Shown here: piece by piece, positions 10,157-20,400 of the stretch | Position numbering within the stretch: the first letter of the stretch is position 1 | Layout of the letters: each line of letters begins with the position of its first letter | From: Methanosphaera cuniculi | GTDB lineage: Archaea > Methanobacteriota > Methanobacteria > Methanobacteriales > Methanobacteriaceae | Length of the DNA stretch: 58,383 nt | Reading direction: 5' to 3' | Assembly: GCF_003149675.1 (NCBI RefSeq) | Contig: NZ_LWMS01000047.1 | Location: 1 to 58,383, forward strand | Position numbers and translations under genes: made by a program | Notes under the pieces: model-generated | What the model was told of the DNA's origin: nothing | The model's input: only the letters and a program-made list of their open reading frames with translations | The model's database searches: none

Positions 10157-10627
10157 ATGCAGATAATAACTAAAAATGAAAATAAAATTCTTTTATTAAT
10201 TAAAAATAATCTTACCAAGTATCCTGAAAGTATTTCATATGATACAATTCGTGAAATTCTTGACATGTCAGAAACTGAGGTTGTAGATCTTCTTAAATCC
10301 TTAGAAGATAAGAAGTTTGTATATGTTGATTCATCAGATAAAATTGTTACATATAATGATTTAAATCAAGAAGTTAAGACTGTTGAAGATAAATCAGCAT
10401 TAAAGAAATATATGTTAAATAAGACTGAAGAAGATGCTTATGAAATTATAAAACAACTTATTGAAAAATATGAAGGTTATGCTCCATGTTATATTGTTGA
10501 AGGTGAACTACTTTATGGTGATCTTAAATTATCACCTAAAAAGACGTATAATAACATTGTATCTCTTGAAAATCAGGATCTTATTAAGAAAATTAAGCGT
10601 GTTGATGGTGAATATTATACAATATAA
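10157..10627 (+). CDS. hypothetical protein, probable winged-helix-type
   Basis: I do not recognise a family. The 156 residues look like two small alpha/beta units. The first (about 5-65) has the pattern helix, ISYDTIREILDMSETEVVDLLKSLEDK, then a beta wing, as in MarR/ArsR-like winged helices. The second (about 85-156) again reads helix-helix-LSPKKTYNNIVSLENQDLI-wing. There are no membrane segments and no cysteine cluster; one Cys is at the start of segment two. It is transcribed divergently from the nurA-herA-mre11-rad50 operon across 288 bases, so a DNA-binding role connected to that operon is possible but unproven. The ribosome-binding site is weak (AGG at 10143-10145). Confidence 0.7.
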   Translation: MQIITKNENKILLLIKNNLTKYPESISYDTIREILDMSETEVVDLLKSLEDKKFVYVDSSDKIVTYNDLNQEVKTVEDKSALKKYMLNKTEEDAYEIIKQLIEKYEGYAPCYIVEGELLYGDLKLSPKKTYNNIVSLENQDLIKKIKRVDGEYYTI

Positions 10628-10650
10628 TATTTTATCTTTATAAAATTTAA

Positions 10651-10684
10651 TCTTCTTTTTTACTTTTTTTTTAATCTTTTTTTT
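10651..10684 (+). terminator. T-run cluster after the winged-helix-like gene
   Basis: Three consecutive T-runs (10655-10661, 10664-10672, 10677-10684) lie 28-57 bases after the stop codon. This is the typical archaeal oligo-T termination signal for the plus-strand gene. Confidence 0.6.
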
Positions 10685-10744
10685 ATAAAATTAATCCTCA
10701 ATATGGAAAAATGAATAATTATAAAAAGAGGAGTACTTACTTAA

Positions 10745-11796
10745 TTAACGTACTCCTGTCATTTTTCTTAAAATTGGTATTCTTTCAAAGACTTTTAGAA
10801 TCAATAATAGAACTGTTATTGTTATTATTGTAAATATTGGTACCATGATAAATGGTGATATGTTAATATTAAATCCATGTGTATAAAATATATTTATTAA
10901 TAGTATATTTGCAAGATAAATTCCATAGCTGTAAATACTTAGTGTGGTTATGTGTTTTGTAATTGTTGGTTCATACTTTTTAAATAACTTCTTATAATCA
11001 ATATTTTTAAGAATTATAAATAATCCTGTTGCTTCTAGTGCTGCATTTAGTGTAAGATCTCCTAGTTTTATGAAAAGATAATTATTAGCACCATCGATAT
11101 ATGATGTTGTTATAAATCCTACCATTGTCATAACAGCTCCTATTAGAAATATTAATAATCCAAACTTTGGACTCATTAAGTACTTATTACGAGTTATGTC
11201 AAGGTAGTATCCTAATATAAAGTATCCTATAAATCCTGTGAAGAATTTAAGATAATCAACTAGTAAGAAGTTTATATTAGTCATATTAAGTGTTAAAAGA
11301 AATAGCCATATTACTAAAAAATAGCTTATTTCTCTTTTTGTAGCTGCAGTTACCCATGTTGATATTACTGGGGATATTATGTATACACCTACTATCATGT
11401 AAATAAACCAGAATTGAACAGTAAGTATTGTTGGATCAAGAAGTGCTGCACCTAAAAAGTTTAGTATGTTTGATATGTTCATCATGTAGCTTATTCCATA
11501 TTCTTTAAACATTTTTATGAAAAAGTAAACTATAAACCATAAAAGTATGGGATAAGTACACGTTTTAGTCGTCTTGGTAAATCTTCAATGAGTTGTCTTT
11601 TTTTAAGTAGTAGAACTCCTGATGCCATTACAAATACAATTATACTAAATCGTACTAGTGATTCTAAAACTGAGGCTTGAAGCCAGAGTGAAGAACCTAC
11701 TGGTGAATTTGTTAGGTATCTTGAAGTTAAGTGTATGATTATTACACCTATGATTCCAAAAGCTTTAAGATAATCAATATAGGCTATTCTTTCCAT
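10745..11796 (-). pseudogene. acyltransferase-3 family membrane protein, interrupted by a frameshift
   Basis: A membrane O-acyltransferase (OafA/YrhL-like) read in two frames. Residues 1-88 (11796 to 11530) begin with the family opening RIAYIDYLKAFGIIGVIIIHL and run into a stop just after VLIPYF. The remaining transmembrane segments are open from before 11512 to 10745. Adding one base in the four-base A-run at 11541-11544 (T-run on the coding strand) restores a continuous reading, with LWFIVYFFIKMFKEYG joining the halves, about 350 residues in total, the usual family size. It may be a recent pseudogene, a programmed -1 slip or a sequencing error. No clear ribosome-binding site is seen. The original role would be acylation of a surface glycan. 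Confidence 0.85.
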
Positions 11797-12150
11797 TTTT
11801 AATCATTTAAAGCTTGGTTTTTATTTTATGATTATTTCATGTGGTTAATTTTACAAAAAATTCAAGAAATGTAAAATTAATTTTAAATCAAATATCATTA
11901 ATAATATATTTTGTTTTAATTCGTATTTAAATTTATCTTTTTAAATAAAAACAAATACATAATACTTGTTATTAAAAATAGTATATTTTAAAGGTATATT
12001 TAAAAACTTATAGATATACAAACCATAAAATTAGATAAATACAGAATTAAAATAAGAAAAAAAGTTTTATTAAAAAAAAGTATTCTAATTTTTTTTTAAG
12101 TTTATAAAATTAAAAAAAAATAAAAAGTTGGGTGGTTAGAAAAGTTTTTT
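11797..12150. other. AT-rich noncoding region
   Basis: The region lies between the start of the frameshifted acyltransferase and the end of the thermonuclease-like gene, both on the minus strand. No gene is seen. The part near 12100-12140 holds the terminator-like tract of the thermonuclease-like gene; the rest presumably carries the acyltransferase promoter. Confidence 0.5.
12112..12139 (-). terminator. C-rich tract plus U-run after the thermonuclease-like gene
   Basis: Read on the minus strand, CTAACCACCCAA (12139-12128) is followed by a long T-rich run (12126-12112), 12 bases after the stop codon. It fits the recurring C-tract/U-run motif described in the findings. Confidence 0.5.
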
Positions 12151-12618
12151 TTATGTCCAACTATTTGGATTATATTCAGATGGTGGAATATACATAACTT
12201 CAGCATATCCTTTTTGAAGAAGTTCTTGATTTAAGTTTTTACCATCAACATATACAATACCAAGAACACGACCATACTTATCATAATTCTTAGCACTATC
12301 AACATCAATAGTTACTTGTTTATTAAGACATTGACTTTTAACAAAATCCTTAGCTTCCTTATATCCATCTTCTCCACGTTCTGGTGTGTTAACTCCTACA
12401 AATCTGATACGACCTACATTTTCAACATCAATTGTATCCCCATCAATAACCTTGATACATTGACCTGTAACATTAGATCCATCAATAGTAACAGTAGTTG
12501 TAGGATAATTACTAGTATTTGGAGCCCATGCACTTACAGATAAAAGTGAACTTGCGCATGCTACAAGAACAAGTAATCCAATTAAATACTTCCTATTAAT
12601 TTTCATTATTTTTTTCAC
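12151..12618 (-). CDS. secreted thermonuclease-like (SNase domain) protein
   Basis: Extracellular Ca-dependent nuclease-like protein of the staphylococcal nuclease fold. A signal peptide (about 1-30: basic start, LIGLLVLVACASSLL, then SVSA) precedes an SNase domain of about 110 residues. The domain keeps the hallmark residues: DGDT, the Arg and Glu of IRFVGVNTPE, and the Arg of YDKYGRVLG, corresponding to the catalytic Arg/Glu/Arg set. The longest frame begins at a GTG (12618), but an in-frame ATG at 12606 four codons later has better spacing from GATGTGA, so a 151-residue product is equally likely. No anchor is visible, so it is probably released. It could scavenge DNA or RNA in a gut-like habitat. 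Confidence 0.88.
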   Translation of the reverse strand: MKKIMKINRKYLIGLLVLVACASSLLSVSAWAPNTSNYPTTTVTIDGSNVTGQCIKVIDGDTIDVENVGRIRFVGVNTPERGEDGYKEAKDFVKSQCLNKQVTIDVDSAKNYDKYGRVLGIVYVDGKNLNQELLQKGYAEVMYIPPSEYNPNSWT

Positions 12619-12855
12619 ATCATTATGTTTATTTTATTCATCTAGCAAATTTAAAAGCTCTATTTTTTCTAAATAAAATTTATAAGAATAAATTAAACTT
12701 TTAAACTTCAAATAAAAAATATTAATTATATTTTTTTAGTGCTATTAGTTATATTTAATAACAAACATATATTTATAATAATTTAAAAAAAAGACATAAA
12801 AAAATAAAAATAGAAATTTTTTTCTAAATACACAATTTCATGGAGTTTGATAAAT

Positions 12856-13830
12856 TTGATATTAATCGTAGGTGGAGCAGGATACATAGGATCACACGTA
12901 AATAAAGCACTAAATGAAGCAGGATATGAAACAATCATACTTGATAATCTAAGTTATGGACACAAAGAATCAATAAAATGGGGAACATTCGTAAAATGTG
13001 ACTTAGCAGATGTTAATAAGGTAGATGAAATATTCACAAAATATGATATAACAGCAGTAATGCATTTCTCATCATTCATAGATGTAGGAGAATCAGTAAC
13101 TAATCCTGAAAAATACTACTACAACAACGTAGTAAACACAATGAACTTACTACATGTAATGCTAAAACATGATGTTAAAAAATTCATATTCTCATCAACA
13201 TGTGCAACATATGGAATACCACAAAAAATACCACTAGTAGAAGATCATCCACAAAATCCAATAAATCCATATGGAATGACCAAACTAATGGTAGAAAAAA
13301 TCTTACATGACTATGATGAAGCATATGGACTAAAATCAGTAATACTAAGATACTTCAATGCATCAGGAGCAGATAAAACAGCAGAAATTGGTGAATGGCA
13401 TAACCCAGAAACACACCTAATACCACTAATACTAGATGCAGCACTAGGAAAACGTGAAGATATCAAAATATTTGGAACAGACTATGATACACCAGATGGA
13501 ACATGTATACGAGATTATATCCACGTAACAGATCTTGCTGATGCACACATCAGATCACTAAAATACCTAGAAGATAACAATGAATCTAACCAATTTAACC
13601 TCGGAAATGGACTAGGATTTTCAGTCCGTGAAGTAATAGAATCTGTGAAAAATGTAACAGGTCGTGATTTTAAAGTAACAGAAACCACCAGACGCGAAGG
13701 AGATCCAGCAATACTAATAGGAAGTTCAGAAAAAGCAAATAAAATACTAGGATGGAATCCACAATACACAAATATAGACCAAATAGTAGAAACTGCATGG
13801 AAATGGCATCAAAAACTAAATCAGGAATAA
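12856..13830 (+). CDS. galE: UDP-glucose 4-epimerase (GalE-like)
   Basis: NAD-dependent short-chain epimerase interconverting UDP-glucose and UDP-galactose (or the N-acetyl forms). From the TTG at 12856 the protein begins MILIVGGAGYIGSHV, the standard GalE start with the GxxGxxG dinucleotide motif. Another TTG at 12847 is in frame but lies directly against the TGGAG ribosome-binding site (12841-12845). The catalytic Ser/Thr segment FSSTCATYG and YxxxK (Tyr139, Lys143 in PYGMTK) are present, followed by ILRYFNASGAD. It is 324 residues long, a normal length. The next gene, a GlfT-like glycosyltransferase, begins 5 bases after the stop, so the product probably feeds a galactose-containing surface glycan. 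Confidence 0.93.
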   Translation: MILIVGGAGYIGSHVNKALNEAGYETIILDNLSYGHKESIKWGTFVKCDLADVNKVDEIFTKYDITAVMHFSSFIDVGESVTNPEKYYYNNVVNTMNLLHVMLKHDVKKFIFSSTCATYGIPQKIPLVEDHPQNPINPYGMTKLMVEKILHDYDEAYGLKSVILRYFNASGADKTAEIGEWHNPETHLIPLILDAALGKREDIKIFGTDYDTPDGTCIRDYIHVTDLADAHIRSLKYLEDNNESNQFNLGNGLGFSVREVIESVKNVTGRDFKVTETTRREGDPAILIGSSEKANKILGWNPQYTNIDQIVETAWKWHQKLNQE

Positions 13831-13835
13831 ACACG

Positions 13836-14849
13836 ATGACAAACACAGTATGTAGCGTAGTTGTAACATATAATCGTAAAAACCTTTTAGTTAAATGTAT
13901 TGATGCTTTAATAAATCAAGAACTAAAACCTGATGCAATATACATAGTAGACAACAATTCAACAGATCAAACACAACAAACACTATATGAACACAAATAC
14001 ATAGATGAGATGATAAATGAAAACAGTTCCAATATACAACAAACAGAAAAAAACTATGAAAATATCATCATACGATATATTCATTTACCTGAAAATGTTG
14101 GAGGAGCTGGAGGATTCTATGAAGGTGTAAAACAAGCACATGAAGATCAATATGACTGGGTATGGATAATGGATGATGATGCCTATCCTACCTTAACATG
14201 TCTTAAAAATCTACAACCCTACTATAACTTACCTGACATATCTGCTCTTGCAAGTTTAAAAGTAGATATGGATGATAACATACTATATCATCACAGAGGA
14301 TATTTTAACTTCGAAAAAGGTTTACCAATACAAGAACATATAACAGATGAAGATCTAAAAGAAGATGTTATTGATGTTGATATGGTATCATTTGTAGGAT
14401 TACTTTTAAAATCAACAGCAATAGATAAGATAGGATATCCAAAACGTGAATTTTTCATACATACAGATGATCTAGAATACTGCATACGCCTGCGTCAAGT
14501 AGGTAAAATCAAGCTAATAAAAAATAGTATAATAAAACATGCAGAAGGAAGTGTGAAAGGAACATATACTAAGAAAGTATTAAATATTAAAGCCAAACGA
14601 AGACCATATGATAAACTCTGGATAAACTACTATATGCAAAGAAACCTAATATGGCTAGGACGAAAATATACAAAAAACAAAACATCACTATATACAACAA
14701 TACTAAAAAACTATCTACTAACAGTAATGGGAATAATAGTATTTGATGATCATAAATACAAAAGACTAAAATTCTTTACAAATGCATACATTGATGGGCT
14801 AACATCACACTTTGATAATAAAAAACCCCGAAAAATATTATATGAATAA
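13836..14849 (+). CDS. family-2 glycosyltransferase, galactofuranosyltransferase-like
   Basis: Cytosolic GT-A glycosyltransferase of about 337 residues from the ATG at 13836. A longer in-frame start at 13752 would overlap galE by 79 bases and adds a non-homologous extension, so I reject it. The N-terminus has the GT2 nucleotide-sugar fold: CSVVVTYNRK, IVDNNSTDQT, then LPENVGGAGGF and the metal-binding WVWIMDDDAYP, followed by the FFIHTDDLEYCIRLRQVG acceptor region. The WIMDDDA and FIHTDD(L/V)E pattern is typical of GlfT1/rhamnosyl-type transferases. Coupling to galE suggests UDP-galactose or galactofuranose as donor. No membrane segment is clear. Confidence 0.85.
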   Translation: MTNTVCSVVVTYNRKNLLVKCIDALINQELKPDAIYIVDNNSTDQTQQTLYEHKYIDEMINENSSNIQQTEKNYENIIIRYIHLPENVGGAGGFYEGVKQAHEDQYDWVWIMDDDAYPTLTCLKNLQPYYNLPDISALASLKVDMDDNILYHHRGYFNFEKGLPIQEHITDEDLKEDVIDVDMVSFVGLLLKSTAIDKIGYPKREFFIHTDDLEYCIRLRQVGKIKLIKNSIIKHAEGSVKGTYTKKVLNIKAKRRPYDKLWINYYMQRNLIWLGRKYTKNKTSLYTTILKNYLLTVMGIIVFDDHKYKRLKFFTNAYIDGLTSHFDNKKPRKILYE

Positions 14850-14882
14850 AAGAAAATCAAAATAAGTGGAGGGAAATATAAT

Positions 14883-15866
14883 ATGGGAGTAAAATTTAAA
14901 GATATAACACATCCTGAAAAAATAGAAATGAAAAACTTGGATAATAATGTTCTAACAGTTGATGCATCAAATCTCATCTACAAATTTCTAACAACAATGA
15001 GACAAGGCGATGGAACACCACTACGAGATTTAAATGGAAACATAACATCACATCTAAATGGAATACTTTTCCAAACTGCAACACTAATTGAACAAAACAT
15101 CAAACCAATATATGTCTTTGATGGAAAAGCACCAGAACTTAAACAAAAAACACAACAAGAACGAATAGAAGTAAAAAAAGAATCAGAACAAAAATATCAA
15201 GAAGCACTAGAACTAGGTGATGAGGCAAAAGCACGAAAATATGCAGCAAGAACAGCACATTTAAATCGTGAAATAATAGAATCATCTAAAAAGCTCTTAA
15301 CACTCATGGGAATACCATATGTCCAATCAAAAACAGAAGGAGAAGCACAAGCATCATACATGGCAAATCAAGGTGATGCATGGGCAGTAGTATCACAAGA
15401 TTATGATTGTCTACTATTTGGAGCACCAAGAATACTACGTAACTTCAAATTAACTAAAACTAATACAGACATACAATTATTACAATTACAAAAAACACTA
15501 GATGAATTAAATCTAACACGAAATCAACTTGTAGATATTGCAATACTTGTAGGAACAGATTTTAATGATGGAATATATGGAGTAGGAGCTAAAACTGCAA
15601 TAAAACTAATGCACAAATATGGTTCACTTGAATCTATTGTTAAAAATAAGAATTATGATCTTGATTGTGATGTTGATGAGATACGTGAAATATTCCTTAA
15701 TCCTGATGTAGTACGTAATTACGATATAGAATTTAGAAAACCACAAAAAGATAAATTAATTGACTTTTTATGTGGAGAACATGACTTTGATGAAATACGT
15801 ACACAAAGTGCTATTAAAAAACTACAACATAAAGCAGCACAAACAAGTCTTGAAAACTGGTTTTAA
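14883..15866 (+). CDS. fen: flap endonuclease 1
   Basis: Structure-specific 5' nuclease that removes Okazaki flaps. It is 327 residues long, usual for archaeal FEN-1. The N-region has VDASNLIYKF and VFDGKAPELK. The internal region has EGEAQASYMANQGDAWAVVSQDYDCLLFG with the metal-binding acidic residues, then VGTDFNDGIYGVGAKTA (helix-hairpin-helix). The C-terminus is a perfect PCNA-interacting box QTSLENWF. The ATG follows a GTGGAGGG ribosome-binding site. It lies 33 bases after the glycosyltransferase on the same strand and may share its transcript. A C-tract/T-run terminator follows. Confidence 0.97.
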   Translation: MGVKFKDITHPEKIEMKNLDNNVLTVDASNLIYKFLTTMRQGDGTPLRDLNGNITSHLNGILFQTATLIEQNIKPIYVFDGKAPELKQKTQQERIEVKKESEQKYQEALELGDEAKARKYAARTAHLNREIIESSKKLLTLMGIPYVQSKTEGEAQASYMANQGDAWAVVSQDYDCLLFGAPRILRNFKLTKTNTDIQLLQLQKTLDELNLTRNQLVDIAILVGTDFNDGIYGVGAKTAIKLMHKYGSLESIVKNKNYDLDCDVDEIREIFLNPDVVRNYDIEFRKPQKDKLIDFLCGEHDFDEIRTQSAIKKLQHKAAQTSLENWF

Positions 15867-15887
15867 ATAATAAAACTAGTAATTATA

Positions 15888-15898
15888 CCCCTTTTTTT
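15888..15898 (+). terminator. CCCC-T7 terminator after fen
   Basis: CCCC at 15888-15891 is immediately followed by seven T residues (15892-15898), 21 bases after the fen stop. Another T8 run follows at about 15908-15915. It is one of the clearest plus-strand examples of the recurring C-tract/U-run motif. Confidence 0.6.
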
Positions 15899-16027
15899 AT
15901 CAGTCACTTTTTTTTAATTAATATAATACTTCTTTTAATGCTCTCTTTTTTTTTATAAGATAACTTTTTTTTTATAAAAATAATTTAATAAGGGAGGTGA
16001 ATATTTTTTTTATATAGAATATAGATT

Positions 16028-17281
16028 TTATGTTCCTACATCCCAGCTGTTCATGTATTTTTCTTGTTCTTCTGTTAAATTATCTATTTTAACACCCATT
16101 GTTTTAAGTTTGAGTCTTGCTATTTTTTCATCTGTTGAATCACGTGTTTTATATACACCTGGTTTCATATCTTCAGTTAGTAATCTTTTAGCTGATAGTG
16201 CTTGCATTGCAAAACTAAGATCCATAATTTCAGCTGGATGTCCTTGACCGTATTGTCCTGCAAGATTTACTAGACGTCCTCCTGCAAGTAGGTATACGAT
16301 TCTTCCATCTTTCATTGTGAATGCTTCTATATCTGGTTTTATGTTTTCACGTGCAATTGCTTGTTTTGCTAGGTCATCTTCATTTATTTCTACATTGAAG
16401 TGTCCACTATTTGCAAGGAGACATCCATCTTTTATGTATTTGAAGTCATCACCTGATATAATATCACGGTTTCCTGTTGCTGTTATTACAAGATCTGCTT
16501 CTTTTAGTGCATTTTGTACTGGCATTACACGGTATCCATCCATTTTTGCTTCAAGTGCTCGGATTGGATCTACTTCTGTTACTATAACATTAGCACCTAG
16601 TCCTTCTCCACGCATTGCAATTCCTCGTCCACACCATCCGTATCCACATACAACTACAGTTTGTCCAGCAATTACTGTGTTTGTTGTTCCCATGATGGAG
16701 TCAAATGTTGATTGTCCTGTTCCATATCTGTTATCAAATAAGTATTTCATGTATGAGTCATTCACTGCCATTACAGGGATTTTTAATTCTCCATCTTTAA
16801 ACATTGATTTGAGTCTGTGAATTCCCGTGGTTGTTTCTTCACATGCTCCTCTTAGTTTTTCAAGTAGTTCTGGTCTTTCTTTATGTATTAAAAATATTAA
16901 GTCTGCTCCATCATCTATTACTATGTCTGGTTCATAGTCTAATACTTTGTTTAGTTGTTCGTAGTATTCTTCATTTGTTTCACCAGTCCATCCATACATG
17001 TTTAGTCCTAGTTTTGCTCCTGCTGCTGTTGCATCATCTTGTGTTGAAAGAGGGTTACATCCAGTCATTACAACTTCTGCTCCTCCTGCTTGGAGTGTTA
17101 ATCCTAAGTTGATTGTTTTAGGTTCTAGGTGTAAACATGATCCGATTGTAATTCCTTCAAATGGTTTGGTTTCCATGAATTCTTTTTTGATTGTTTCAAG
17201 TACAGGCATGTGTCTTTGTACCCATTTTATTTTCTTTTCACCTTCAGGTGCTAGGTTAATATCTTTAATATCATATGTCAT
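16028..17281 (-). CDS. ahcY: S-adenosylhomocysteine hydrolase family
   Basis: NAD-dependent enzyme that clears S-adenosylhomocysteine (or S-inosylhomocysteine, the substrate shown for the methanogen enzyme from Methanocaldococcus) after methyl transfer. The 417 residues include the N-terminal substrate region (ITIGSCLHLEPKT, VVMTGCNPLSTQDDATAA), the NDSYMKYLFDNRYGTGQS segment, the NAD fold VVCGYGWCGRGIAMRGEGLGA and the GHFNVE segment. The C-terminal region has GQGHPAEIMDLSFA. It lacks the final C-terminal Tyr of eukaryal enzymes, as usual in archaea. A GAGG ribosome-binding site precedes the ATG. It stands alone on the minus strand, downstream of the adhesin gene's end. Methyltransferase-rich methanogens need it continuously. 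Confidence 0.95.
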   Translation of the reverse strand: MTYDIKDINLAPEGEKKIKWVQRHMPVLETIKKEFMETKPFEGITIGSCLHLEPKTINLGLTLQAGGAEVVMTGCNPLSTQDDATAAGAKLGLNMYGWTGETNEEYYEQLNKVLDYEPDIVIDDGADLIFLIHKERPELLEKLRGACEETTTGIHRLKSMFKDGELKIPVMAVNDSYMKYLFDNRYGTGQSTFDSIMGTTNTVIAGQTVVVCGYGWCGRGIAMRGEGLGANVIVTEVDPIRALEAKMDGYRVMPVQNALKEADLVITATGNRDIISGDDFKYIKDGCLLANSGHFNVEINEDDLAKQAIARENIKPDIEAFTMKDGRIVYLLAGGRLVNLAGQYGQGHPAEIMDLSFAMQALSAKRLLTEDMKPGVYKTRDSTDEKIARLKLKTMGVKIDNLTEEQEKYMNSWDVGT

Positions 17282-17413
17282 AATTATAGCCTCGATTGGT
17301 AATTAATTTGTTTTTTGAATTATAATACTTACTTTATAATCCTTTTTATTTATTTTTTATATTAATATAGAGGTTTTGATAAAAAAAATTAAAATTTAAA
17401 ATAAATGTAATTT

Positions 17414-17449
17414 AAAAAAAAAATAAAAGTGGGAGTATAGATGGGGGGG
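17414..17449 (-). terminator. C7 tract plus U-run after the adhesin gene
   Basis: On the minus strand a run of seven C (17449-17443) is followed by a second CCC and then a 14-base T-rich stretch (17427-17414). The stop codon is at 17468. Seven consecutive C are very unusual in this AT-rich DNA; the layout matches the recurrent 3'-end motif. Confidence 0.55.
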
Positions 17450-17467
17450 AGATTATATTTTTTTTTC

Positions 17468-20400
17468 TTAGTTTTGTTTTATTAGAGTTCTTTTTTCTGT
17501 TTTGATGAGTTTATTTGTTGTGTTTATATTTTTTATTTGTTTTGTTTCTGATTTTTTTATAGTTAGTGTTTCATTTATTGTTATATTTGAATAGTTTTTG
17601 TTACTAAATACAAAAGTTATAGTATATTTTTTATTTGAGAAATTTTCTGGAATTGTATATTTTAGTGTTATTACTCCATTTTTAACACTTAAATATTTTG
17701 GATTTCCTTTTTCATCTTTTATTGTTACTCCATTTATTTTATATACTGCTCGTCCTGAGTTAATTGTTGTATCTGATAGGGTTGTTGTAATAGTTATTGT
17801 TTCATTATTTCTTGCTGCTGGTATAGGAGTTATTTTTGCTGTTATGTTTATATCTACATCTGTTGTATTTATGCGTCCATCAACGTATCTGCCTGTTCCA
17901 CTAAAGGTACATGTTATTATTGGATTTTTCCATGAAGATGGTATTTTATATGTGATTGATGCTTTTCCATTTATGAGTTTTGCATATAATACATTTCCTT
18001 TTTCATCTTTTAGTGTTACTCCATTTGTTTTAAATGCTACTTTTCCTCCAGTTATATTATTTTTATTTATATCTGTTATTGTAACATTTAATTGAATTTC
18101 ATCACCTATATATCCATGTATTGGATCAATTTGCATTATTATGTCTTTTGTTGGTATTTGAATATCTTTTTGTTGTACTATTTTATAGTCAACTGTTGTA
18201 AATACTGTTGTGAAGTTTAACTGTTTTTTGTTATATTTAAGATCATAAGCAAGTTTTATACTCTTATTTGAATTTATATTATATATAATTATATTTCCTT
18301 GTTTATCTTTTAATGTTACTCCATTTGCCTTAAATATAAGTTTTCCAGGTGTTTGTGTTGTTATGTTTGCTTCGATAATTAATTGATCATCTGTTGGATT
18401 TATATATGTTGTTATTGTAGGAGTTGTTTTTGTATATACTTTAACTGGTGCTGCTGTTGATGAGTCATATAAATCTATCCATTCTTCATCACCAAATTTT
18501 ATAAATGATTGATTTTCTTTATTTGATGATTTATATACTGGATTTTGAATCCATGCACCTGATGGAGTTTTACTTGTTGTTTTAATAACTACTGTAAATA
18601 TGTCATCTTTTATTACTGGAATATAATTATTAAGTTTTATTGTTTTAAATCCATCATAATTAAGATTTCCATTTTGTGTCATTTTAAGTACATTATTTAC
18701 ATATATTTCTATTGTGTAGTTTGTACCTTTTTCTGAATATATTCCAACTGCTGAAATTGTCTCATTACGTTTTGCTGTGTAAACATTTTTATATGCTTTT
18801 TTTGAATCTTCTTTCATGCTATCTACATAAATAACAGTATCATATTGATATATATTTTCATATTTCTTAGTATCATCAAGTATTACTGTATATGCAAATG
18901 CATGATCTGAAAAAGTTTTATCATAGAATGATATGTATTGATATCCATTATCTCCTATATCAGTTCCCCAACTATTTTTTAAGATAAAAGCACCATCACC
19001 TGGTGGATTTACAATGTTTCCATTTTCATCTTTTGCTTTAAAGTTATATCTACTATAATTATCATCCCATCCAATAAGAGTAATTGCATGATCTTCATCT
19101 TCTACTATATTATATAAGTTAAGTGGATCTTTACCTGCAAATATTAATGATGATGCTCCACCAATGTTCATGATTAATTTTTTTATTTGATTAATATCAT
19201 CTGCAAAAACAATATCTTGAATATGAATTGTTGAATTTAAAGTTGGTGAAATTAAACTATCACTTACATATGGATCTTCTGTATCATTAATAGGACCAAA
19301 CCATCCAAGAAGATATCCCATTGAAACAAAGGAACTATCACCTTGATTAGGTTCTTTAAAAGGATTTCCCATAAATGAATACTTGTTCATAATATTTTTC
19401 ATATTATTTTCTGAAAAATCATATGTTATATTATATTTTTTAAGTATTGCAGATTCAACTACTGCAATTGCTGAAAATGACCAACAATTTCCATCTGAAC
19501 CTTGGTCTTTAACTGATGTTACTTGGTTAAAATCACGTAGATCATACTTACTTGGAAGTGAACTATTAGAAGTGTTAATGGTAGTATTTGTATTATCTTG
19601 TGGTGTTATTGTAGTGTTTTGTTTTGTTTCATTTATTCGTACATTTATTTTATTAATTAGTGTTTTTGTTTTATATAAATTATCTCCTGGGTATATAATT
19701 GTTAAATTATGTGTACTTAGAGCATATTTTGGATCTATTTTATATGTGAGATTTAATATTCCATTTTTTATTTTACCTTCATAAATTATGGTATTATCAA
19801 ATTTTACTGTTGTATTTGCTGTTGTATCGTTGTTAATAAATATGTTAATATTTATATTCTCACCAAGATTACAGGTTATATTATTTACATATATTCCTAA
19901 GTCTGCTTTTTGTGTTATGTTTATTTTTTCATGATCTAGTTTAATTATACAATCATTAATATTTCCATTATAATAGTTTGTAATTGTATCTTTTATTTTC
20001 ATTGTTTTTTGTGCAAAGTTTCCTGTATTTGTTATAAAGTTAACTTCACATTCTGCCATTACTTCTTGGGGATTTTCTTTTTGAAGTTTTATGGTTATTT
20101 GTTGTGTGTTATTTGTTAGTGTTTTATTGCTAATTTTTAGTGTTATCCAGTTTTTTGGAAGAATGTTATTTGTAAGTATTTTAAAGTTTGGATTGTTTGA
20201 TCCCCACCAATTATTGTTTATATCATAGTTTCGATTATATATTGAATAAAACATATTTGTTAGATTATCTGAAAATAGTGTGTTATATGTTAGATTAATA
20301 TAATCTGATGAGTATATTACTGATCCACTTGTTGCATTGTTATTTTTAAAGATTGAGGAGTGTATTTGTGCAAATGAGCTATTATCATTATATGTAATGT

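Noticed and set aside
13752-13835. N-terminal extension of the GlfT-like glycosyltransferase
   Set aside because: It overlaps galE by 79 bases and lacks family similarity; the ATG at 13836 begins the conserved fold.
15992-15999. GGGAGGTG resembling a strong ribosome-binding site
   Set aside because: No open frame follows on the plus strand (the nearest GTG frame stops after six codons). It is better read as the reverse strand's C-rich tract after ahcY.
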